Below are positions 1 to 5,856 of a DNA stretch of 6,402 bases, piece after piece. This stretch comes from an uncultured Ruminococcus sp. (lineage in GTDB: Bacteria; Bacillota_A; Clostridia; Oscillospirales; Acutalibacteraceae), in the NCBI GenBank assembly GCA_902773395.1, contig CACYEJ010000121.1, positions 1-6,402 of the forward strand, read 5' to 3'. The position numbers and the translations under genes were made by a program. Numbering within the stretch: the stretch's first letter is position 1; every line of letters begins with the position of its first letter. Under the pieces are notes generated by a model, which worked only from the letters and a program-made list of their open reading frames with translations, was not told the DNA's origin and did not search any database.

Positions 1-284
1 AGATTGAGATACTTCTCAATAGCCTCTTTAGAGCGTATTACTCCGCCGATTTCCGCTTTAAGACCGCTTTCCTTAACGATAGCTCTTACAACTTCAATGT
101 TAGCGTTTGAACCGTCCTTAGCGCCGTCCAAGTCTACTATATGTATGTACTCCGCACCGGCAGCCGCAAACGATTTTGCAACATCAACAGGGTTATTGCT
201 GTAAACAGTCTTTTTATCGTAATCGCCTTTAAATAATCTGACAGCGCAGCCGTCTATCAAATCTATAGCAGGAAATATTTTCAT
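1..284 (-). CDS. hisA: HisA, ProFAR isomerase, N-terminal part (partial)
   Basis: Phosphoribosyl-formimino-AICAR ribotide isomerase, a cytoplasmic (beta/alpha)8 barrel that converts ProFAR to PRFAR. Ninety-four complete codons are present; the rest (about 240 residues in the family) lies beyond the left edge. Seen: start MKIFPAIDLIDG with the catalytic Asp at residue 8, VRLFKGDY at 16-22, and HIVDLDGAKDG at 48-58, all typical of HisA. The start is ATG at 284, with AGGGAGG (294-300) 9 nt upstream; that site overlaps the hisH stop codon, so translation may be coupled. Odd: the usual GGGIR phosphate-binding motif reads GGVIR (residues 80-84). The second catalytic Asp is outside the window. HisF is the close paralogue, but the PAIDLIDG start, VRLFKG and position after hisH fit HisA better. 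Confidence 0.95.
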   Translation of the reverse strand, partial: MKIFPAIDLIDGCAVRLFKGDYDKKTVYSNNPVDVAKSFAAAGAEYIHIVDLDGAKDGSNANIEVVRAIVKESGLKAEIGGVIRSKEAIEKYLN

Positions 285-299
285 GTTCAATATCCTCCC

Positions 300-914
300 T
301 TATAGCTCACAGAAAGCTCTTAAGATATTCATTCCCACGTCTCCGCTTTTTTCGGGGTGGAACTGAGTGCCGTAAACATTTCCCGAATTGACGGCAGCGG
401 CAACGTCAATGCCGTACTCAGCCGTTGCAATAAGAGATTCATCGCAGTTTGCGCCGTAAAAGGAATGTACAAAATAAACGCAGTCGCCCTCGTTTATGTA
501 TTTAAAGAGGGGAGAAACCTTTTCGCCCTTGAATTTTAGCGCGTTCCAGCCTATATGCGGTATCTTGTAGTCGCTCGTCACCTTGTCTGCAATAGGCAAA
601 ACATCGCCCTTTATAAGACCAAGACCCTTATGCTCTCCGTACTCAAAGCTTCTGTCAAATAAAAGCTGCATTCCAAGACAGATACCAAGCAGCGGCTTGC
701 CGTCATGTGCCGTTTCTTTTATAACTTCCGCAAGACCGCTGTCATAAAGCTTTTTTGCTGCGTCTGCAAAAGCTCCCACTCCCGGCAGAATAATTCTGTC
801 AGCTTTTTTTATGGCTTCAGCGTTGCCTGTTACAACTGCGTCCTGACCGATAAATGCAAAAGAGCTTTTGAGAGAGAACAAATTTCCCACACCGTAATCT
901 ACAATTGCAACCAT
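300..914 (-). CDS. hisH: HisH, glutaminase subunit of imidazole-glycerol-phosphate synthase
   Basis: A class I glutamine amidotransferase of 204 residues, the normal length for HisH. It hydrolyses glutamine and passes ammonia to HisF, which makes imidazole-glycerol phosphate and AICAR from PRFAR. Seen: DYGVGNL at 6-12, oxyanion loop PGVG at 44-47, nucleophile elbow GICLGMQ with Cys79, IPHIGWN at 118-124, and QFHPEKS with His186 and Glu188, so the Cys-His-Glu triad is intact. The ATG start at 914 is preceded by AAGGGAG (924-930, 9 nt spacing), which lies inside the last codons of hisB; the hisB stop is only 1 nt upstream (TAATATG). Its partner HisF is not in the window and is expected downstream of hisA. 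No sign of damage. Confidence 0.97.
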   Translation of the reverse strand: MVAIVDYGVGNLFSLKSSFAFIGQDAVVTGNAEAIKKADRIILPGVGAFADAAKKLYDSGLAEVIKETAHDGKPLLGICLGMQLLFDRSFEYGEHKGLGLIKGDVLPIADKVTSDYKIPHIGWNALKFKGEKVSPLFKYINEGDCVYFVHSFYGANCDESLIATAEYGIDVAAAVNSGNVYGTQFHPEKSGDVGMNILRAFCEL

Positions 915-915
915 A

Positions 916-1503
916 TTATAACACTCCCTTTGTTGACGGAATTTCGTCGCCTAATTCTTCATCTATCGCAACAGCCGCTCTCATCGTTCTTGCAAATGCT
1001 TTAAATATTCCCTCGGCAATATGGTGCGAATTTTTGCCCGAAAGCTTTTTTATATGAAGCGTACAATTGCTGCTTCTTACAAATGCCGCAAAGAACTCCT
1101 CAACAAGCTCCGTATCAAAATTTCCTATTTTGCTGCTCGGAAAATCCGCTTCAAAGCACAGGCAGGCTCTTCCCGATATATCAACGGCGCAAAGTATAAG
1201 AGTTTCATCCATCGGGAGAATTATATGTCCGTAGCGGTTAATGCCCCTCATTTCGCCTAACGCTCTTTTAAAGGCTTTTCCAAGACAAATGCCTATGTCC
1301 TCAACGGAATGGTGGTCGTCAACATAAGTATCGCCGTCACACTCCAAATTGAGGTCGAATCGTCCATGACGTGAAAACAGCGTCATCATGTGGTCGAGAA
1401 AACCAACCCCCGTATTTACAGACGAATCGCCCGTTCCGTCAAGCTCCAGCCTGAGCTTGATATCGGTTTCGGCAGTTTCTCTGTGTATTTCCGCAATACG
1501 CAC
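916..1503 (-). CDS. hisB: HisB, imidazoleglycerol-phosphate dehydratase (monofunctional)
   Basis: Dehydrates imidazole-glycerol phosphate to imidazole-acetol phosphate, the substrate of HisC. The 195 residues are the dehydratase alone; the phosphatase domain fused to it in enterobacteria is absent, so histidinol phosphate must be dephosphorylated by another enzyme not in this window. Seen: GFLDHM at 34-39, the metal-binding DDHHSVED at 62-69, its second copy NSHHIAEG at 158-165, and the family C-terminus IPSTKGVL. The start is GTG at 1501-1503, giving MRIAEIHRET, the usual HisB opening; an ATG at 1503-1505 overlaps it but is out of frame and stops after 29 codons. AGGAGG at 1511-1516 stands 7 nt before the GTG. 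The hisC stop is 2 nt upstream. Confidence 0.97.
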   Translation of the reverse strand: MRIAEIHRETAETDIKLRLELDGTGDSSVNTGVGFLDHMMTLFSRHGRFDLNLECDGDTYVDDHHSVEDIGICLGKAFKRALGEMRGINRYGHIILPMDETLILCAVDISGRACLCFEADFPSSKIGNFDTELVEEFFAAFVRSSNCTLHIKKLSGKNSHHIAEGIFKAFARTMRAAVAIDEELGDEIPSTKGVL

Positions 1504-1505
1504 AT

Positions 1506-2570
1506 CTACACCTCCTTTAAAATCTCGTAAGCTGCTTCAAATAGCTTGTCCATCTGCTCTTTTGTGCCGACAGTTATTCTGACATACTCCGATATTTTTT
1601 CATCGGAAAAATGTCTTACAAGCACGCCCTTGCTCTTTAGCTTTTGATAAAGCTCCTTACCTCCGATTTTATCCGACTTTGCAAATATGAAGTTCGTCTT
1701 TGAATCGGGATAGGTAAATCCAAGCTCGGAAAGTCTTTTCTTTGAATATTCTCTTGTGTCAATTATATTTTGACAGCAGTTCAAGTAATAGTCGTTGTCA
1801 TCAACTGCGGCAGCTCCTGCAATAAGAGTAAGTCTGTTTATGTTGTAAGGGTTTGTAGAGTATTTTATCCTGTTAAGGTCGCTTATAAGCTCCCTTGAAC
1901 CAATCGCAAACCCAAGTCTTGCTCCTGCCATTGAACGTGACTTTGAGTATGTACGCACAACAAGAAGATTGTCATATTTTTTAACAAGCTCTGCGCACGA
2001 CTTTCCGCCAAAATCAATGTAAGCCTCGTCAATTATTACAACATTGTCTTTATTCGAGCATACTATCTTCTCAATGTCACTTACAGAGAGTATTAACCCT
2101 GTAGGAGCGTTCGGATTAGCGATAACAACAGTCTTGCCCGCGTTTTGATAGTCGCCGATATCAATGCTGAGATCGTCACGCAGGCAAGCTTGCGTGTAGT
2201 CCACACCGTAAAGATCGCCGTACACCTTGTAAAAGCCGTAGGAAATATCTGGGAATACAGCGCCCGTCTGTTCGCTGCAAAAAGCCATAAATGAAAATGA
2301 CAGTATCTCGTCCGAACCGTTTGAGATGAAAATATTTTCGGGTTCAAAGCCGTAAAGCTTTGCAAGCTTGTCTTTTAAAATTTTACATTCGGGGTCGGGG
2401 TAGAGGTTAAGCTTTGACACCTCGTCCTGCGACACGCTTTTTAATACGCCGATTGACGGCGGATAAGGCGACTCGTTCGTATTAAGCTTGATGTATTCCA
2501 TGTCCTGAGGCTGCTCGCCGGGGGTGTAAACATCAAGCGACTGAAATTTATCAATTAAAAATCTGCTCAT
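1506..2570 (-). CDS. hisC: HisC, histidinol-phosphate aminotransferase
   Basis: A PLP-dependent fold-type I aminotransferase of 354 residues, normal for HisC. It transfers an amino group from glutamate to imidazole-acetol phosphate, giving histidinol phosphate. Seen: KLNTNESPYPPS near 29-39 at the N-terminal substrate loop, NGSDEI at 84-89, Tyr111 in the YGFY segment, ANPNAPTG at 151-158, DEAYIDF at 181-187 with the Asp that pairs with the pyridine nitrogen, the Schiff-base Lys210 in SKSRSMAGARLGFA, and RITVG near the C-terminus with the carboxylate-binding Arg331. The ATG overlaps the hisD stop by 4 nt (ATGA, 2567-2570). I see no good Shine-Dalgarno in front of it, so its translation probably depends on ribosomes finishing hisD. 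Such enzymes may also act on other aromatic amino acids (family knowledge), but the operon fixes the main role. Confidence 0.97.
   Translation of the reverse strand: MSRFLIDKFQSLDVYTPGEQPQDMEYIKLNTNESPYPPSIGVLKSVSQDEVSKLNLYPDPECKILKDKLAKLYGFEPENIFISNGSDEILSFSFMAFCSEQTGAVFPDISYGFYKVYGDLYGVDYTQACLRDDLSIDIGDYQNAGKTVVIANPNAPTGLILSVSDIEKIVCSNKDNVVIIDEAYIDFGGKSCAELVKKYDNLLVVRTYSKSRSMAGARLGFAIGSRELISDLNRIKYSTNPYNINRLTLIAGAAAVDDNDYYLNCCQNIIDTREYSKKRLSELGFTYPDSKTNFIFAKSDKIGGKELYQKLKSKGVLVRHFSDEKISEYVRITVGTKEQMDKLFEAAYEILKEV
1511..1516 (-). promoter_or_regulatory. Ribosome binding site of hisB, selects a GTG start
   Basis: AGGAGG, a very strong Shine-Dalgarno within the last codons of hisC. Its spacing is 7 nt to the GTG of hisB and 5 nt to an overlapping out-of-frame ATG (1503-1505). 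Spacing and protein homology both favour GTG. Some ribosomes could begin at the ATG and make a 29-residue dead-end peptide (inference). Confidence 0.8.
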
Positions 2571-3859
2571 TTTTCAGCACCGTCTTTACTGCGTGTTCTG
2601 ACAACTGCCGACCTTGCGTGAGCCGAAAGTCCCTCTTTCTCCGCAAAATATGCGATATCCTCGCTGACCTTTGAAAGAGCTTCAAGCGTATAATAAGTAA
2701 ATGCAGTTTTCTTTACAAAGTCGTCAACCGAGAGAGGACTTGAAAATCTTGCGGTACCGCTTGTAGGCAGCGTGTGGTTAGGCCCTGCAAAGTAATCGCC
2801 GAGCGCTTCCGGACAGTTCTTTCCAAGAAATACCGAGCCTGCATTTTTAACCTTGTCAAGGTAGTCGAAAGGATTGTCAACGCATATCTCCAAGTGTTCG
2901 GGAGCTATCATGTTTGCGATCTCCACAGCCTTTGGAATATCGCTTGTAATGATTATCTTACCGTTGTTTTCGATAGACGTTCTTGCGATCTCCTCACGGG
3001 GGAGAACCTTAAGCTGAGCTTCAAGCTCCTCGCTTACTTTATCTGCAAGCTCTCTGCTGTCTGTGACAAGAACTGCGCTTGCAAGCTTGTCATGCTCTGC
3101 CTGTGAGAGAAGATCAGCGGCAACGTACTTCGGGCTGCAAGTGCCGTCTGCAATTATTAAAATATCGCTGGGGCCTGCTATCATGTCTATATTAACTACG
3201 CCGTAAACCTGTTTTTTCGCCTCCGCAACGAAAGCGTTTCCGGGGCCTACGATCTTGTCAACAGCTTCTATGCTTTCCGTGCCGTAAGCCAAAGCCGCAA
3301 TAGCCTGCGAACCGCCAACCTTAAAAATTTTTCCCACGCCTGCAATTTTAGCGGCAGCTAAGATAACGGGATTAACTGTACCGTCTGCGCGAGGGGGCGT
3401 TGCCATAACTATTTCCTCAACGCCTGCAATTTTAGCGGGAACGGCTGTCATAATCACAGTTGACGGCAGCGGAGCCGTGCCGCCCGGCACATAAAGACCG
3501 ACACGTCGAAGCGGCAGCACTTTCTGACCGAGAACAATGCCGTCATTATCGCTAATCACAAAGCTGTTTCTTACTTGGTGCTTGTGAAAATTATAAATGT
3601 TCTCCTTTGCTTTTTCGATAATCTTAATAAACTTTTCGTCAACCTGAGCAAAGGCATCTTCTATTTCTTCATCGCTTACTTCAAGAGATGTAAGCGATGC
3701 CTTGTCAAACTTTTTTGTATATTCAAAGAGAGCGGCGTCACCGTTTTTCCTGACATTTTCGATAACACCTGAAACGATATCCTCAACGCCTGAGGACTTC
3801 TGTTCTCTTTTCAGTATCTCCGAAACGGAAATACTATCAGTATCGTATATTTTAATCAT
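2567..3859 (-). CDS. hisD: HisD, histidinol dehydrogenase
   Basis: A zinc- and NAD-dependent enzyme that carries out the last two steps, histidinol to histidinal to histidine. Its 430 residues are full length. Seen: PLRRVGLYVPGGTAPLPST at 116-134, VGGSQAIAALAYGT at 181-194, GPGNAFVAEAK at 205-215, zinc ligands Gln253 and His256 in SQAEHDK, the catalytic pair Glu321-His322 in APEHLE, zinc ligand Asp355 before GPNHTLPT (359-366), and zinc ligand His414 in GLSAHARS. These match the E. coli set Gln259, His262, Glu326, His327, Asp360, His419. The ATG at 3859 overlaps hisG by 8 nt and has GAAAGGGA (3866-3873) 6 nt upstream. The 3' end overlaps hisC by 4 nt. An exact 19-bp repeat inside the gene is reported as a finding. 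Confidence 0.98.
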   Translation of the reverse strand: MIKIYDTDSISVSEILKREQKSSGVEDIVSGVIENVRKNGDAALFEYTKKFDKASLTSLEVSDEEIEDAFAQVDEKFIKIIEKAKENIYNFHKHQVRNSFVISDNDGIVLGQKVLPLRRVGLYVPGGTAPLPSTVIMTAVPAKIAGVEEIVMATPPRADGTVNPVILAAAKIAGVGKIFKVGGSQAIAALAYGTESIEAVDKIVGPGNAFVAEAKKQVYGVVNIDMIAGPSDILIIADGTCSPKYVAADLLSQAEHDKLASAVLVTDSRELADKVSEELEAQLKVLPREEIARTSIENNGKIIITSDIPKAVEIANMIAPEHLEICVDNPFDYLDKVKNAGSVFLGKNCPEALGDYFAGPNHTLPTSGTARFSSPLSVDDFVKKTAFTYYTLEALSKVSEDIAYFAEKEGLSAHARSAVVRTRSKDGAEK

Positions 3860-4505
3860 TTTTTATCCCTTTCAAAATAACCTGCTGTTCACAGTAATCT
3901 CTGATTCTTGCGGCAAGAGCTGAAATTTCATCGTTTTTAAATTTGTAGCTCACCTTATTTGAGATAAGCCTTGCGCTTATAGGAACGATAGTTTCTATCG
4001 GCAAAAGGTCGTTTTCTTTTAAAGTAGTGCCTGTTTCAACTATATCGACTATAACGTCCGACATCTTTAAAATAGGAGCGATCTCGATAGAGCCGTTAAG
4101 CTTAATAATGTCGATATCTCTGCCTTTTTTGTTGTAGTAGTCGAGAGCGATATTGGGAAACTTGGTAGCAACTGTCAAGGTTCTTTCCGTGTTATCTCTA
4201 AAGCCCTTGCAGGCTGCAACGCACATACGGCACTTTCCGATATCGAGGTCGTAAAGCTCGTACACATCGGGCGCATATTCAAGCAGAATATCCTTTCCTG
4301 CAACGCCTATATCGGCAGCTCCTCTTTCAACATATATAGACACATCAGACGGCTTTACCCAAAAGTAACGAATACCGGTTTCCTCATTTTCAAATATAAG
4401 CTTTCTGTTTGCTTCATGGATAGCCGGACAATCATATCCGCACTGTTCAAAAATATGAAGCACCTTTTCTCCAAGTCTTCCTTTGGGAAGAGCAACATTA
4501 ATCAT
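3852..4505 (-). CDS. hisG: HisG, ATP phosphoribosyltransferase, short form
   Basis: Catalyses the first, committed step: ATP plus PRPP to phosphoribosyl-ATP. From the ATG at 4505 it has 217 residues, the short form that lacks the C-terminal histidine-sensing domain and works only in complex with HisZ. Seen: ALPKGRLG at 5-12, RGAADIGVAGKDIL at 61-74, NGSIEIAP at 137-144 and the PRPP loop DIVETGTTLKEN at 154-165. The start is uncertain. ATG4505 gives the usual opening MINVALPKGRL but the only Shine-Dalgarno (GGGGAGG, 4524-4530) is 18 nt away; an in-frame TTG at 4512-4514 has ideal 9-nt spacing and would add three residues. A further upstream TTG at 4547 has no support. The gene overlaps hisZ by 8 nt (17 nt with the TTG) and hisD by 8 nt. 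Confidence 0.96.
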   Translation of the reverse strand: MINVALPKGRLGEKVLHIFEQCGYDCPAIHEANRKLIFENEETGIRYFWVKPSDVSIYVERGAADIGVAGKDILLEYAPDVYELYDLDIGKCRMCVAACKGFRDNTERTLTVATKFPNIALDYYNKKGRDIDIIKLNGSIEIAPILKMSDVIVDIVETGTTLKENDLLPIETIVPISARLISNKVSYKFKNDEISALAARIRDYCEQQVILKGIKND

Positions 4506-5619
4506 TTGTTTCAAGAATAATAACCTCCCCGTTTTCAAGCCTTGCAAGCTGTCTGTATTTTACGCTGCCGCCGTTGATTTTCTGAACCTTGACGCTTTTT
4601 CCGCTGTCGGTAATATTCTTAACGGCTTTAGCAAGCGATTGAGCGTCTGCATCGTTATCATACAGAAGAAGTACGTCCACATCATAATCGCTGTCGTCCG
4701 TCATCAGACGTGAGAGAAGATCGAGATAAACTGCAAACCCGACAGCCCCCGATTTTTTATGAAGCTTTTTCATAAGCTTGTCATATCTTCCGCCTGATAA
4801 AACGCTGCTTGGAACGCCGTCAATAAAGCCTTGGAAGATAACGCCGTTATAATAGCTTATGTCGTTTACGATTGAGAAATCAAGATTTACTCCGTCTTCG
4901 CATCCGCAGGCTTTTAAAAATTCATAAATGCTTTCAAGCTCACAAACGGCTTTATCTGTCGCTTCATTAATGCTTATCTCTTTAATTTTGCTTACGCATT
5001 TAGGGAACGAGCCGTAAATCTCCGTCAACATTTCAAGGCAGCGTGAGATTTTTTCATTTACGGAGAAGTCTGCGCAGTATCTATTAATATCAAGAGTATT
5101 TTTCTCTCTTACGGCGGTTATTATTTTCTTTTTCTGCTTGTCTGTGATGTCTGTTTCATTGAGAAGACCCGTAATAAAGCCAATATGTGAAATATCCAGA
5201 ATATTGCGGCTGCTGATAGCGTTAAGGCTGAGCTTTGCAAGCATAATCACCTCGCTTACCGCATAGGTATCAATGTCGCCTAAGGTTTCAAGACCAACCT
5301 GCATAATCTCCTTAAATTGATGAGTACCCTTGTCCACTCTGTATACGTTTTCGCTGTAGTAAACCTTTTCGGGTTCTGTCAGCATATCGTTTGAGCCTTT
5401 GACGATAGACAGCGTAACGTCGGGTTTAAGAGCCATAAGCTTTCCGTTAGTATCTGTAAATGTAATAACGCTGCTGCTGAGAAGAAAGTCTTTATTTTTA
5501 GCGTACAGATCATACTCCTCAAATTTGCTCATTTTAAATTGTTTATATCCGTGCTGTCTGTAGAGCCTGTTAAGGCTTAAAGCGGCAGCTTCTTCGTTTT
5601 GAAAACCAATTTTACTCAT
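4498..5619 (-). CDS. hisZ: HisZ, regulatory subunit of ATP phosphoribosyltransferase
   Basis: A histidyl-tRNA synthetase paralogue that does not charge tRNA but binds short HisG, makes it active and carries histidine feedback inhibition (family knowledge). It has 373 residues from the ATG at 5619. Seen: a class II synthetase-like core with YDLY at 36-39, ALKPDVTLSIVK at 63-74 in place of motif 2 of a true HisRS, YSENVYRVDKG at 88-98, QVGLETLG at 107-114, DISYYNGVIFQGF at 253-265 (the histidine-binding region) and SGGRYDKL at 275-282. Residues from about 311 on look like a shortened anticodon-binding-like alpha/beta domain. The neighbouring short hisG, first in the operon, decides for HisZ over HisRS. 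GAGGTG (5627-5632) at 7 nt supports ATG5619; a TTG at 5646 would add nine residues but has no binding site. Confidence 0.95.
   Translation of the reverse strand: MSKIGFQNEEAAALSLNRLYRQHGYKQFKMSKFEEYDLYAKNKDFLLSSSVITFTDTNGKLMALKPDVTLSIVKGSNDMLTEPEKVYYSENVYRVDKGTHQFKEIMQVGLETLGDIDTYAVSEVIMLAKLSLNAISSRNILDISHIGFITGLLNETDITDKQKKKIITAVREKNTLDINRYCADFSVNEKISRCLEMLTEIYGSFPKCVSKIKEISINEATDKAVCELESIYEFLKACGCEDGVNLDFSIVNDISYYNGVIFQGFIDGVPSSVLSGGRYDKLMKKLHKKSGAVGFAVYLDLLSRLMTDDSDYDVDVLLLYDNDADAQSLAKAVKNITDSGKSVKVQKINGGSVKYRQLARLENGEVIILETND
4524..4530 (-). promoter_or_regulatory. Ribosome binding site of hisG, start ambiguous
   Basis: GGGGAGG within the 3' end of hisZ. It stands 18 nt from the ATG at 4503-4505 and 9 nt from an in-frame TTG at 4512-4514. 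Either the TTG is the real start, or the ATG is reached by ribosomes that have just ended hisZ and restart across the 8-nt overlap. Confidence 0.6.
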
Positions 5620-5626
5620 GTTGTCA

Positions 5627-5632
5627 CACCTC
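5627..5632 (-). promoter_or_regulatory. Ribosome binding site of hisZ, decides the start
   Basis: GAGGTG lies 7 nt before the ATG at 5617-5619 and is the only good site upstream of the operon's first gene. It excludes the longer reading from TTG 5644-5646. Confidence 0.8.
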
Positions 5633-5671
5633 GTTTTCTTTTCCAAATAAATTAATTAATAGACATCTACA

Positions 5672-5713
5672 TCTTATGCCGTCATATTACACCGCATTTC
5701 AAGCAGCATAAGA
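5672..5713 (-). promoter_or_regulatory. Hairpin in the his operon 5' leader
   Basis: In the leader RNA, TCTTATGCTG (5704-5713) can pair with CGGCATAAGA (5672-5681), 10 bp with one G-U pair, closing a 22-nt loop. It begins about 11 nt after the predicted transcription start and ends 52 nt before the hisZ ATG. No U-run follows directly, so it is not an ordinary terminator. It could be a message-stabilising hairpin, a metabolite- or protein-sensing element, or, as DNA, a dyad operator with half-sites 32 bp apart. Function is not known from sequence. Confidence 0.45.
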
Positions 5714-5730
5714 AGAGAATTACCCTTAAT

Positions 5731-5759
5731 ATTATAGGGCTTTTTTTGAAAGATTTCAA
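5731..5759 (-). promoter_or_regulatory. Predicted sigma-A promoter of the his operon
   Basis: On the minus strand TTGAAA (5754-5759, 5 of 6 to consensus), a 17-nt spacer holding an A7 run, and a perfect TATAAT (5731-5736). Transcription should start near 5724, giving a leader of about 105 nt before hisZ. No other promoter is evident inside the operon, so this probably drives all seven genes. The -10 sits inside a small CCCT/AGGG dyad (5723-5739). Confidence 0.8.
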
Positions 5760-5760
5760 T

Positions 5761-5820
5761 GATTTAATATAAATTGTAATAAATAAATTTTACATTCTTA
5801 TTTTATCCTTAAAAATTTTG
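5761..5820 (-). promoter_or_regulatory. AT-rich tract upstream of the his promoter (UP-element-like)
   Basis: Only 7 of 60 bases are G or C, with several A- and T-runs. It lies directly upstream of the -35 box, where the alpha subunit of RNA polymerase contacts UP elements, so it may strengthen the his promoter (inference). No coding potential is seen. Confidence 0.4.
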
Positions 5821-5856
5821 AATTTAAAAATCACTGTTCACGACTTAAGAATAGAG

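Noticed and set aside
1021..1260. Open frame of 79 codons on the plus strand
   Set aside because: It lies antisense to hisB, has no ribosome binding site and no recognisable protein; the opposite strand encodes an intact HisB. The same applies to the other plus-strand frames inside the his genes (4-204, 357-539, 705-1004, 1388-1582, 2774-3106, 3575-3923, 4483-4713).
2093..2365. Open frame of 90 codons on the minus strand inside hisC
   Set aside because: It is an alternative frame of hisC with low-complexity composition and no start signal; the hisC frame is intact through all its motifs.
5644..5646. TTG as a longer start of hisZ
   Set aside because: No Shine-Dalgarno lies before it, and the extra residues overlap the real binding site of the ATG at 5619.
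5674..5709. Leader ORF of 11 codons on the minus strand
   Set aside because: It has no good ribosome binding site and no His codon, and it merely spans the leader hairpin.
5620..5724. T-box riboswitch or histidine attenuator in the his leader
   Set aside because: The leader is too short, and there is no T-box consensus, no specifier-like stem, no terminator and no run of His codons. ATGCGGTG within the loop resembles part of a T-box only superficially.
5723..5747. Intrinsic terminator on the plus strand
   Set aside because: The stem has only 4 bp with an A/T loop, and no plus-strand gene lies upstream that would need it; the sequence is better explained as the his promoter.
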